From contig CAJGCI010000026.1 in the NCBI GenBank assembly GCA_904501855.1, positions 1 through 16,694 on the forward strand: 16,694 nucleotides of DNA, written 5' to 3'. Made by a program: the position numbers and the translations under genes. The stretch's first letter is position 1; each line of letters begins with the position of its first letter. The stretch comes from Oscillospiraceae bacterium. Its GTDB lineage: Bacteria > Bacillota > Clostridia > Oscillospirales > Oscillospiraceae. Below the pieces are notes generated by a model. That model did not search any database and was not told where the DNA came from. It worked only from the letters and a program-made list of their open reading frames with translations. Positions 1 through 6,967 of the stretch are shown one piece after another.

Positions 1-936
1 CAGGGACCCGGTCAGGCCAACAACGTGGGCACCACCTATCAGGGAATGGGCTTTGCCGGCGGACGCAGCTTCGGCCTTGCCATTGCCGCCACCGGCTATA
101 TCTGTGCCTGTACCGTGGGTGTCATCATGGTAAACATCCTGGCAAAGAAGAATCCAAACCGTCAGCCCAAGAAGCAGTCCTCGGAAGAACTGTCCGTGGG
201 ATTTTTCCAGGATCACAACGAGATCCCGGTGTCCGACTCCATCGACAAGCTGTCCGTACAGCTGGCCATGGTGCTCCTCACCTACCTCGCCACCTTCCTT
301 CTGCTCCGCGGTCTGACCGGCCTGTTCTCCTCCATTTCCGAGGGCCTGGCCAATACGCTCAATCCGCTGTTCTGGGGCTTTAACTTCATCTTCGGTTCCG
401 CCCTGGCCATGCTGGTGCGGGTGTGCCTCGACAAGGCTATGAAGATGAAAGTTCTGGAGCGGCAGTATCAGAACAACTATCTTCTCAACCGTCTGTCCGG
501 CTTCTTCTTTGACATCATGATCGTGGCGGGCATCGCCTCCATCAACATTCAGGATCTGCGCGGCCTGTGGCTCCCCTTCGTCCTGATGGTCATTGCCGGC
601 GGTTTCGTCACCTGGTTCTATCTGAAGTATGTCTGCAGGAAAGCATTCCCGGATTACTACGATGAAGGTCTGATCTCCATGTACGGCATGCTCACCGGCA
701 CCATCGGTTCCGGCATCCTGCTCCTTCGAGAGATCGATCCGGATTATTCCACTCCCGCCGCCAACAATCTGGTCATCGGCAGCAGCTACGGCATCGTCCT
801 CGGTGCCCCGGTCCTGATCCTTGTGGGTCTGGCACCGAAATCCACGGCCATGTGCTTTGTGACGCTTGGTCTTGCTGCGGTATACTGTGCCATCCTGACC
901 CTGTTTACTGTAAAAGCTAAACGGAAACAGAAATAA
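1..936 (+). CDS. gltS: Sodium:glutamate symporter GltS-like (ESS family), C-terminal part
   Basis: Partial gene; the reading frame is already open at base 1, so the start lies left of the window. The first visible residues read QGPGQANNVGTTYQGMGF, which fits the glycine-rich re-entrant region of ESS-family sodium:glutamate symporters. The remaining 311 codons hold several hydrophobic membrane segments separated by short charged loops, with a polar cytoplasmic stretch (KKNPNRQPKKQSSEE) after the first. The GTG at 25 could be read as a start but falls inside the conserved region, so it is internal. The family imports glutamate, or related dicarboxylates, with Na+ across the cytoplasmic membrane. 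The gene converges on the pentose operon and shows no functional link to it. The family call is good; the substrate is inferred. Confidence 0.8.
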   Translation, partial: QGPGQANNVGTTYQGMGFAGGRSFGLAIAATGYICACTVGVIMVNILAKKNPNRQPKKQSSEELSVGFFQDHNEIPVSDSIDKLSVQLAMVLLTYLATFLLLRGLTGLFSSISEGLANTLNPLFWGFNFIFGSALAMLVRVCLDKAMKMKVLERQYQNNYLLNRLSGFFFDIMIVAGIASINIQDLRGLWLPFVLMVIAGGFVTWFYLKYVCRKAFPDYYDEGLISMYGMLTGTIGSGILLLREIDPDYSTPAANNLVIGSSYGIVLGAPVLILVGLAPKSTAMCFVTLGLAAVYCAILTLFTVKAKRKQK

Positions 937-954
937 GACAATTACATGAATGTC

Positions 955-993
955 GGACGCCTCCGCGAAATCGCGGAGGCGTCCGTTATTTTT
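955..993 (+). terminator. Strong intrinsic terminator after gltS
   Basis: A perfect inverted repeat has arms GGACGCCTCCGCG (955-967) and its complement ending at 984, with a loop of about 4 nt, followed by GTTATTTTTG. The T-rich tail is on the + strand, so it ends the gltS transcript 18 bases after its stop. The hairpin also lies 33 bases past the end of araD on the other strand and may help stop the convergent pentose operon, although no T tract follows it in that direction. Confidence 0.9.
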
Positions 994-1017
994 GATCTTA
1001 TCGAGACATGCGGGATG

Positions 1018-1713
1018 TTAATTCTGTCCGTAATAGGCGTCTTTCCCGTGTTTCCGAAAATAATGCTTATCCTGCAGCGCCTGCGGCATGGTCCCTGCCT
1101 TGGGATTTAGTACCATGGCATGCCAGTCCATGAATGCCACTTCTTCCATAACGACGGCGTTATGCACTGCCTCCATCGCATCACTCCCCCACGAAAACGG
1201 GCCGTGGGAACAAACCAGGACACCGGGCACCGCATCGGGGTCGATATGGGAATCGCGGAAGGTCTCCACGATCACATTTCCCGTCTCCGCTTCATAGGCT
1301 CCGCGGATCTCTTTTTCAGTCATGGGTCTCGTACAGGGAATATCTCCATAAAAGTAGTCTGCGTGTGTCGTACCCATAGCGGGGATCTTCATTCCTGCCT
1401 GTGCAAAAGTCGTCGCCCACCGGGAATGGGTATGTACAATGCCTCCGCAATTCGGAAATGCCCGATACAGAACAACATGTGTCGGAGTGTCGCTGGAGGG
1501 TTTCCGTTTTCCTTCTACGGTTTGTCCCTGCAGATCCACAACGACCATGTCGTCCACGCTCATGGTCTCGTAGGGGACACCGGAGGGTTTGATCACGATC
1601 AGTCCCTTTTCCCGGTCGATTCCAGATACGTTCCCCCAGGTAAATGTGACCAGTCCGTAATGGGGCAGAAGCAGATTCGCTTCCAATACCTGTTGTTTCA
1701 GTTCTTCCAGCAT
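1018..1713 (-). CDS. araD: L-ribulose-5-phosphate 4-epimerase
   Basis: Converts L-ribulose-5-phosphate to D-xylulose-5-phosphate, the last step of bacterial L-arabinose breakdown before the pentose phosphate pathway. The 231-residue protein matches E. coli AraD in length and nearly throughout in sequence: LVTFTWGNVS, VIKPSGV, KPSSDTPTH, GGIVHTHSRWA, TTHADYFYG, the GVLVCSHGPF segment and C-terminal DKHYFRKHG...YYGQ. The expected Zn ligands H94, H96 and H170 are present, as are the conserved D119 and Tyr228. The ATG is preceded by AAGGTGG at a 9-base spacing, and the stop of the upstream kinase touches this ribosome site. It is the last gene of the operon and gives the most secure evidence that the cluster handles L-arabinose. 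Confidence 0.96.
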   Translation of the reverse strand: MLEELKQQVLEANLLLPHYGLVTFTWGNVSGIDREKGLIVIKPSGVPYETMSVDDMVVVDLQGQTVEGKRKPSSDTPTHVVLYRAFPNCGGIVHTHSRWATTFAQAGMKIPAMGTTHADYFYGDIPCTRPMTEKEIRGAYEAETGNVIVETFRDSHIDPDAVPGVLVCSHGPFSWGSDAMEAVHNAVVMEEVAFMDWHAMVLNPKAGTMPQALQDKHYFRKHGKDAYYGQN

Positions 1714-1728
1714 ATTCTTTTTCCACCT

Positions 1729-3297
1729 TTACAACGACTCTATCGCTGCCCGTTCCACGGGCAGCCCACGGAGATAACGGTCCAGAAAAGACTCAAAACC
1801 GGCAACCTCGTCGGCAGATGCCGTTACCGTATGGGATTCCAGACCGGCGAAAACCTTGTTTTCAAGATAGTCTTCCAGGCTCTCGCCCGTTTCTTTTCGG
1901 ATCATATACGCCGTGAGAAGCGCCATGCCGTAAGGTCCTCCCTCTCCCGCGGTCTTCATCACAGAAACCGGTGTGTCAACCGCAGCAGAGAGCATCCTCT
2001 GGCCAACTTCCGGTGTTTTGAAAAAGCCTCCGTGTCCATATAGTTTCTCGATGGAGACCTTCTCCGTCTGAGTCAGGATATCCATTCCGATCTTCAATGT
2101 TGCCAGAGATGACAGAAGATGGGTCCTCATGAAGTTTGCGAGATTGAAACGGGAGTTCTCCATCCGGACAAACAACGGCCTGCCCTCGGCAAAGCCCGTA
2201 ATACTTTCTCCCGAGAGATAGTTGAAGCTGATCAGGCCGCCACAGTCGGGGTCTCCTTCCATCGCTTTCCGAAAGAGCAGCTGGAACAGTTCTCCCTTTT
2301 CAACGGGCGCACCGAGGGTATCTGCCAGTTCAGCAAACAGCCCGACCCACGCATTGATATCCGAGGTGCAGTTGTTGCAGTGGACCATTGCCACGGGAAG
2401 CCCGGTGGGGGTCGTGACCATATCGATCTCCCGATGGACACCCAGCGGATGATCCGTGACGATCATTGCAAAATCACTGGTTCCTGCCGATACGTTTCCG
2501 GTGCCGGCGCGGACGGAGTTGGTAGCTGCCATGCCGGTCCCCGCATCTCCTTCGCAGGGAGCCACGGGAATCCCGGGCTGTAAAGTTCCGGTAGGATCGA
2601 GAAACTCTGCTCCCTCGGCGGTAAGATACCCGCCGGATTCTCCTGCGGTCAGAACCTCCGGCAGAATATCCCGAAGCTTCCATTCGTATCCAAAGGATTC
2701 GATCAACCGGTCGTATTTCTCCATCATGCCGGTGTCATAGTCTTTTGTGACACTGTCGATGGGAAACATCCCGGATGCCTCTCCGATCCCCATTACCCGG
2801 TTTCCCGTCAGCATCCAGTGAACATATCCGGCCAGGGTCGTCAGGTAATCGATCTCTTTGACATGAGGTTCCTGATTCCGGATCGAATGATACAGATGCG
2901 CGATGCTCCAACGCTGTGGAATATTGAAATTGAACAGCGATGTCAGTTCTGCGGCCTCCTCCTCCGTCATGGTGTTGCGCCAGGTCCGAAAGGCCGCAAG
3001 CTGTTCTCCGGATTTTCCGAAGGGCAGATATCCGTGCATCATTCCGGAAATGCCGATGCCGGCTACCGTATTGAAGGGGCTGCCGAATCGTGCTTCTGCT
3101 TCTTTCTTCAGTTCCGCAAAACAGGTTCGGATCCCAACCTTTACAGTATCCAGGGAATATGTCCAAATCTTGTTTTCCATCTGGTTTTCCCACTCGAAGC
3201 TTCCGGACGCCACAGGAATATGATTCTCATCGATCAGAACCGCCTTGATTCGCGTAGATCCGAGTTCGAGCCCCAGTACCGTATTGTTCCAGTTCAT
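1729..3297 (-). CDS. FGGY-family sugar kinase, probable L-ribulokinase (AraB analogue)
   Basis: A 522-residue FGGY carbohydrate kinase. It has an N-terminal ATPase/hexokinase-fold strand (LGLELGSTRIKAVLID), an ISGMMHGYLPF substrate segment, a second domain opening with PCEGDAGTGMAATNSV, and a C-terminal GHGGFF...GEGGPYGMALLTAY nucleotide-binding region. D251 of the GDAGTGM motif is the expected catalytic base. The first acidic residue is Glu11 where most FGGY kinases have Asp. It is clearly different from classical AraB. Its place between the isomerase and AraD, with a 12-base gap upstream and 15 bases downstream, makes phosphorylation of L-ribulose the likely reaction. Ribosome site AGGAG lies 6 bases before the ATG. 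The family is firm and the substrate is inferred from context. A xylulokinase role is less likely because a typical XylB is also present. Confidence 0.8.
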   Translation of the reverse strand: MNWNNTVLGLELGSTRIKAVLIDENHIPVASGSFEWENQMENKIWTYSLDTVKVGIRTCFAELKKEAEARFGSPFNTVAGIGISGMMHGYLPFGKSGEQLAAFRTWRNTMTEEEAAELTSLFNFNIPQRWSIAHLYHSIRNQEPHVKEIDYLTTLAGYVHWMLTGNRVMGIGEASGMFPIDSVTKDYDTGMMEKYDRLIESFGYEWKLRDILPEVLTAGESGGYLTAEGAEFLDPTGTLQPGIPVAPCEGDAGTGMAATNSVRAGTGNVSAGTSDFAMIVTDHPLGVHREIDMVTTPTGLPVAMVHCNNCTSDINAWVGLFAELADTLGAPVEKGELFQLLFRKAMEGDPDCGGLISFNYLSGESITGFAEGRPLFVRMENSRFNLANFMRTHLLSSLATLKIGMDILTQTEKVSIEKLYGHGGFFKTPEVGQRMLSAAVDTPVSVMKTAGEGGPYGMALLTAYMIRKETGESLEDYLENKVFAGLESHTVTASADEVAGFESFLDRYLRGLPVERAAIESL

Positions 3298-3309
3298 ACT
3301 GTTCTCCTG

Positions 3310-4785
3310 TTAATGAAACGGGTTTTCTGTAGGATAAGGGAGGGATTTGGGCTGGTTATAGGCAATGTCCTGAACACCGAGGAATTTGAATACTTCAAAC
3401 AAAGCCTTTCCATGATGCCCGAATGCTACTGCGCCGTGATGCGGATACCGTTTCTGAATCAGCACATGACGGTAGAATCTTCCCATCTCATGGATCGCAA
3501 AGATTCCAATACCTCCAAAGGATTTTGTGGCCACCGGAAGCACTTCGCCCTCTGCGATATAGGAGCGCAGATTTCCATCGCTGTCACACTGCAGTCGGTA
3601 GAACGTGATCTCTCCCGGCGCGATATCTCCTTCCAGCGTACCTCTGGTGAAATCGGGATCGCTCCCTTCCGGCTCCAGGAGACGGTGCTGGATCAGCTGA
3701 TACTTGATAGCTCTGTCATCACACATTTTGCAGGAGGGGGTGTTGCCGCAATGGAAGCCCATAAAGGTATCTGTCAGTTCATAATCAAATTTCCCTTTGA
3801 TGTTCTCTTCCCACATGCTCTTTGGAACGGAGTTGTTGATATCCAGCAGCGTAATGGCATCCCCGGACACGCAGGCGCCAATATACTCCGACAGTGCCCC
3901 GTAAATATCCACTTCGCAGGATACGGGGATCCCGCGGCTTGCCAGTCTGGAGTTGACAAAGCAGGGTTCGAATCCGAACTCACTGGGGAATGCGGGCCAG
4001 CATTTATCCGCAAAGGCGACATAGTCCCTGGCACCTTTGTGCTGTTCTGCCCAGTCCAGAAGTGTCAGTTCAAACTGCGCCATCCGCTCCAGCAGTTCCG
4101 GATAATACTTACCTTCTCCCATTTCCTCTGCCATATCCTTGCAGACATCGGCGATACGGGGATCATTGGCGTGTTCCTTGTAGCTGACCAGAAGATCCAG
4201 TTCGGAGTTCTCCTCGATCTCCACACCGATCTCATACAAACCCTTAATGGGAGCATTGCATGCAAAAAAGTCCTGCGGACGAGGTCCAAAGGTAATGATC
4301 TTCAGGTGACTGACGCCGATGATGGCTCTGGCAATGGGGACAAAATCGGCGATCATGTCCGCGATATCCTCCGCTGTACCCACCGGATACTCCGGAATAT
4401 AACCCTTCAGGTGCCGCATGCCCAGATTATACGAGCAGTTGAGCATTCCGCAGTAAGCGTCTCCTCTGCCGTTGATCAGATCTCCGTCACCTTCTGCCGC
4501 CGCTACAAACATGCAGGGGCCGTCAAACCGCTCTGCGATCAGGGTTTCCGGCGTCTCTGGCCCGAAATTCCCCAGAAAGACTACCAAAGCATTGCATCCC
4601 GCTTTCTGTACATCGGCTACGGCTTTGAGCATATCTTTCTCATTTTCCACCGTGACCGGGCATTCATAAATGTCTCCTGAATAGGCTTCTTTGATGGCCG
4701 CTCTTCGGCGCTCCGACAGTGACAGCACAAAACAGTCGCGGCTGACCGCGATCATCCCCAGTTTTACAACAGGAATATTATTCAT
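3310..4785 (-). CDS. L-fucose/L-arabinose isomerase family protein, probable L-arabinose isomerase
   Basis: A 491-residue aldose-ketose isomerase of the FucI/AraA superfamily, but not a classical AraA. Supporting segments are a Rossmann-like N-terminus (VVKLGMIAVSR), VVFLGNFGPETP, the CEVDIYGALSEYI and LLDINN blocks carrying candidate metal ligands E291 and D315, and a late YPHHGAVAFGHHGKAL histidine cluster. The substrate is probably L-arabinose to L-ribulose, because the kinase and AraD follow directly; D-arabinose or L-fucose are alternatives. The start is placed at 4785, not at an upstream in-frame ATG at 4809, because AGGAGG lies inside those eight extra codons, 8 bases before the 4785 ATG. 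The gap to the upstream DUF4867 gene is then 32 bases and to the downstream kinase 12. Confidence 0.8.
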   Translation of the reverse strand: MNNIPVVKLGMIAVSRDCFVLSLSERRRAAIKEAYSGDIYECPVTVENEKDMLKAVADVQKAGCNALVVFLGNFGPETPETLIAERFDGPCMFVAAAEGDGDLINGRGDAYCGMLNCSYNLGMRHLKGYIPEYPVGTAEDIADMIADFVPIARAIIGVSHLKIITFGPRPQDFFACNAPIKGLYEIGVEIEENSELDLLVSYKEHANDPRIADVCKDMAEEMGEGKYYPELLERMAQFELTLLDWAEQHKGARDYVAFADKCWPAFPSEFGFEPCFVNSRLASRGIPVSCEVDIYGALSEYIGACVSGDAITLLDINNSVPKSMWEENIKGKFDYELTDTFMGFHCGNTPSCKMCDDRAIKYQLIQHRLLEPEGSDPDFTRGTLEGDIAPGEITFYRLQCDSDGNLRSYIAEGEVLPVATKSFGGIGIFAIHEMGRFYRHVLIQKRYPHHGAVAFGHHGKALFEVFKFLGVQDIAYNQPKSLPYPTENPFH

Positions 4786-4793
4786 GATCCGTT

Positions 4794-4799
4794 CCTCCT
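4794..4799 (-). promoter_or_regulatory. Ribosome binding site that sets the isomerase start
   Basis: AGGAGG on the - strand, 8 bases before the ATG at 4785. It lies within the reading frame of the longer ATG at 4809, which has no ribosome site of its own, so the shorter protein is preferred. Confidence 0.75.
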
Positions 4800-4817
4800 C
4801 GTTGAACATATTATTTA

Positions 4818-5462
4818 TTAACCGTGATCCATCTGTTTGTTCAGATCGATATTATCTCCGACCAGTCCGACCCAGGCGCCGGATTCGGCCTCCGGGGATT
4901 CCGGGTGGGCGAGCAGCCACTTGTTTCTTGCCCATAAAAGACGGTCTTCTTTGCTGACGGTGTCGATCTGCGGTTTTTCCGTATTGGTTCCCTTGGGCAG
5001 CACCACTGCCACGCGGAAACCTGTTTCTTCATTGGTGTGGCAGGGCGCATAGTGCAGCGTGGTGGCGTAGACCTCCACGGCTACGCCAGCCGGGACGCGG
5101 AATGCTTTCACCTTTCGGGTATCCAGGCTCCCGTCCTCTATCTCGCTCTCCAGCGCCAGCAGCAGAATAAAATCATCGGTTCCAATATTGACCTCACTGT
5201 CCCGGTGATACTCGAGACAATCAAGCTTCGTGTTTCTTCCCCAGCACATGCCGATCTGGATCGGCATGCCCCCATAGATGCTGTTCTGGAACTGCTGGAA
5301 CACCCCGCAGTCTTCCAGCGACGCGATGGTCGGGCGGTAAGCGGTCCCGGTCTCCGGCAGTGATATGGCCATCATGGCCACTGCCAGTTCCCCGGCAGCA
5401 ACTCCGTCCAGAATCTTGCCGTAAGGGCGAAAATCATCGTCGTAAACGGAAAAAATCTTCAT
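4818..5462 (-). CDS. DUF4867-like cupin-type protein in pentose operon
   Basis: A 214-residue soluble protein that I recognise as probably DUF4867, a family of unknown function; no database check was possible. Two stretches look like cupin motifs: EYHRDSEVNIGTDD (H86, E90) and VPAGVAVEVYATTLHYAPCH (P124, G126, H137, H142). They suggest a small beta-barrel with a metal site near E84/H86/E90/H137. It lies between xylB (12 bases upstream) and the arabinose isomerase (32 bases downstream), so it is co-transcribed with pentose catabolism. Ribosome site GGAGGAGG lies just before the ATG. Sugar isomerase, epimerase or mutarotase-like activity is plausible because several sugar isomerases are cupins, but this is inference. 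It could also be a non-catalytic sugar-binding accessory protein. Confidence 0.7.
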   Translation of the reverse strand: MKIFSVYDDDFRPYGKILDGVAAGELAVAMMAISLPETGTAYRPTIASLEDCGVFQQFQNSIYGGMPIQIGMCWGRNTKLDCLEYHRDSEVNIGTDDFILLLALESEIEDGSLDTRKVKAFRVPAGVAVEVYATTLHYAPCHTNEETGFRVAVVLPKGTNTEKPQIDTVSKEDRLLWARNKWLLAHPESPEAESGAWVGLVGDNIDLNKQMDHG

Positions 5463-5474
5463 GTGTCCTCCTCC

Positions 5475-6953
5475 TTACGCAAGATCCGGGAAGATCCCTT
5501 TTAGGGCGGGATAAATCTTCCGGTATTTCTGATACTGCACTTCATAGCGTGCCGCCAGTTCGGGATCCGGATCGCATGTATCTGTCACACTCAGCAGAGC
5601 ATCTGCACACTCCTCCACCGACCTGTACTCTGCGCATCCCACCATGGCCAGCATGGCTCCGCCATAGCCGGGCCCTTCCTCTGTTTTCGGGATCTCCAGC
5701 CGGATATTCAGTGTATTGGCCAGAATCTTCCTCCATAACGGGGATCTGGCGCCGCCGCCGCAAATACAGGAGCTGCGGATCTCGATCCCCAGGGATCGCG
5801 CAATCTCGAAAGAATCCCGTATGGCAAATGCGACCCCTTCCAGAACCGCCTGGATCATATCCTCCCGTGCGGTATCCATGGTCATTCCAATAAAGGTCCC
5901 TCTGGCGTCCGTATCGTTGATGGGGCTTCGCTCGCCCATGAGATACGGAAGGAAAAACACATGATTGTGTCCCAGTTTATCTTCTGTAATCGGAACCTGT
6001 TCCGCGGCATAATCCCGGGTCTTCAGGATCTCGTCACAAAACCATTTATTACAACTGGCCGCGGAAAGCATGCATCCCATGAGATGATACTTCCCATTGG
6101 CATGTGCAAAGGAGTGAAGTCCGTTCACGGGATCTACACCGAAACGGTCGGACGAGATAAAAATGGTTCCCGAAGTTCCCAGAGAGATGTTGCAGGACCC
6201 GTCCCGCACCGTGCCGGTCCCTACCGCCGCCGCGGCATTGTCTCCCGCGCCGGCGACGACTTTGACGTGCTCCGGGATCCCCAGTGTCTTGGCCACTTCC
6301 GGCATCACCGTTCCGATGACATCATAGCTCTCATGAAGAGCCGGCATCTGCGAGTCATTCAGATCACAAAGAGCCAGCATCTCCTTTGACCAGCATTTGT
6401 GTTCCACATCCAGAAGCAGCATTCCGGCGGCATCCGAGTAATCACAGGTATGAACGCCGGTAAGCTTATAGTTGATATAATCTTTCGGGAGCATGATCTT
6501 TGCAATGCGCGAGAACGACTGGGGTTCGTGTTTCTTCATCCACAGCAGTTTCGGTGCTGTAAATCCGGCAAATGCAATGTTGGCGGTGTATCTAGTCAGA
6601 TTCTTTCTCCCGATCTCTTCATTGAGCCAGCGGGTTTCCTCTGCTGTTCTGCCATCGTTCCAGAGGATCGCCGGACGGAGCACTTGATTGTTTTCATCCA
6701 GTGCCACCAGACCGTGCATCTGTCCGGCGCAACCGATGCCGGCCACCTGGGATGCATCGTGTCCGGCAAGCAGTTCCACGATCCCGGAGATACAGGCTCC
6801 CCACCATTCCGCCGGATCCTGTTCGCTCCAGCCAGGCCGGGGCAGGATCAGTGGATACTCTCTTGTTACTGTGTTCAGTATATTTCCCTGTCCGTCTACC
6901 AGCAAAAGCTTTGCGGCAGACGTGCCAAGATCGATCCCTATATACAGTCTGAT
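5475..6953 (-). CDS. xylB: Xylulokinase with apparent ATC start codon
   Basis: An FGGY kinase that phosphorylates D-xylulose to D-xylulose-5-phosphate in the cytoplasm. Typical XylB blocks are present: WSEQDPAEWW, GIGCAGQMHGLV, RPAILWNDGRT, LPKDYINYKLTG, GAGDNAAAAVGTG (catalytic Asp, residue 238), SLGTSGTIF, FLPYLMGERSP and GGGARSPLWR. The frame has no ATG, GTG or TTG before the TTG at 6905, but that would remove the RLYIGIDLGTSAAK phosphate-binding strand that every member needs. Reading back, an ATC at 6953-6951 sits exactly 7 bases after AGAAGG, where MRLYIGIDLGTS would normally begin; this gives 492 residues, the normal family length. The gene begins 14 bases after the GH42 stop. Function is firm. 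The start is an unusual codon, a mutation, or a base-call error. Confidence 0.92.
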   Translation of the reverse strand: MRLYIGIDLGTSAAKLLLVDGQGNILNTVTREYPLILPRPGWSEQDPAEWWGACISGIVELLAGHDASQVAGIGCAGQMHGLVALDENNQVLRPAILWNDGRTAEETRWLNEEIGRKNLTRYTANIAFAGFTAPKLLWMKKHEPQSFSRIAKIMLPKDYINYKLTGVHTCDYSDAAGMLLLDVEHKCWSKEMLALCDLNDSQMPALHESYDVIGTVMPEVAKTLGIPEHVKVVAGAGDNAAAAVGTGTVRDGSCNISLGTSGTIFISSDRFGVDPVNGLHSFAHANGKYHLMGCMLSAASCNKWFCDEILKTRDYAAEQVPITEDKLGHNHVFFLPYLMGERSPINDTDARGTFIGMTMDTAREDMIQAVLEGVAFAIRDSFEIARSLGIEIRSSCICGGGARSPLWRKILANTLNIRLEIPKTEEGPGYGGAMLAMVGCAEYRSVEECADALLSVTDTCDPDPELAARYEVQYQKYRKIYPALKGIFPDLA

Positions 6954-6960
6954 ACGATCA

Positions 6961-6966
6961 CCTTCT
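6961..6966 (-). promoter_or_regulatory. Ribosome binding site of xylB
   Basis: AGAAGG, continuing as TGATC in further agreement with the 16S tail complement, begins just after the GH42 stop codon. Seven bases follow and then comes ATC. The spacing is optimal for a start at 6953 and is the main reason to place the start there. Confidence 0.65.
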
Positions 6967-6967
6967 T

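Noticed and set aside
1120..2043. A 307-codon open frame on the + strand
   Set aside because: Antisense to araD and the kinase; no family resemblance.
2818..4680. A 620-codon open frame on the + strand
   Set aside because: It is antisense to the kinase and isomerase genes, has no recognisable protein family or ribosome site, and is explained by the base composition of the opposite strand.
5475..6905. Xylulokinase starting at the TTG at 6905
   Set aside because: This start removes the first strand and the GIDLGTS phosphate loop, which the family requires, and has no ribosome site. The conserved residues are encoded upstream in the same frame.
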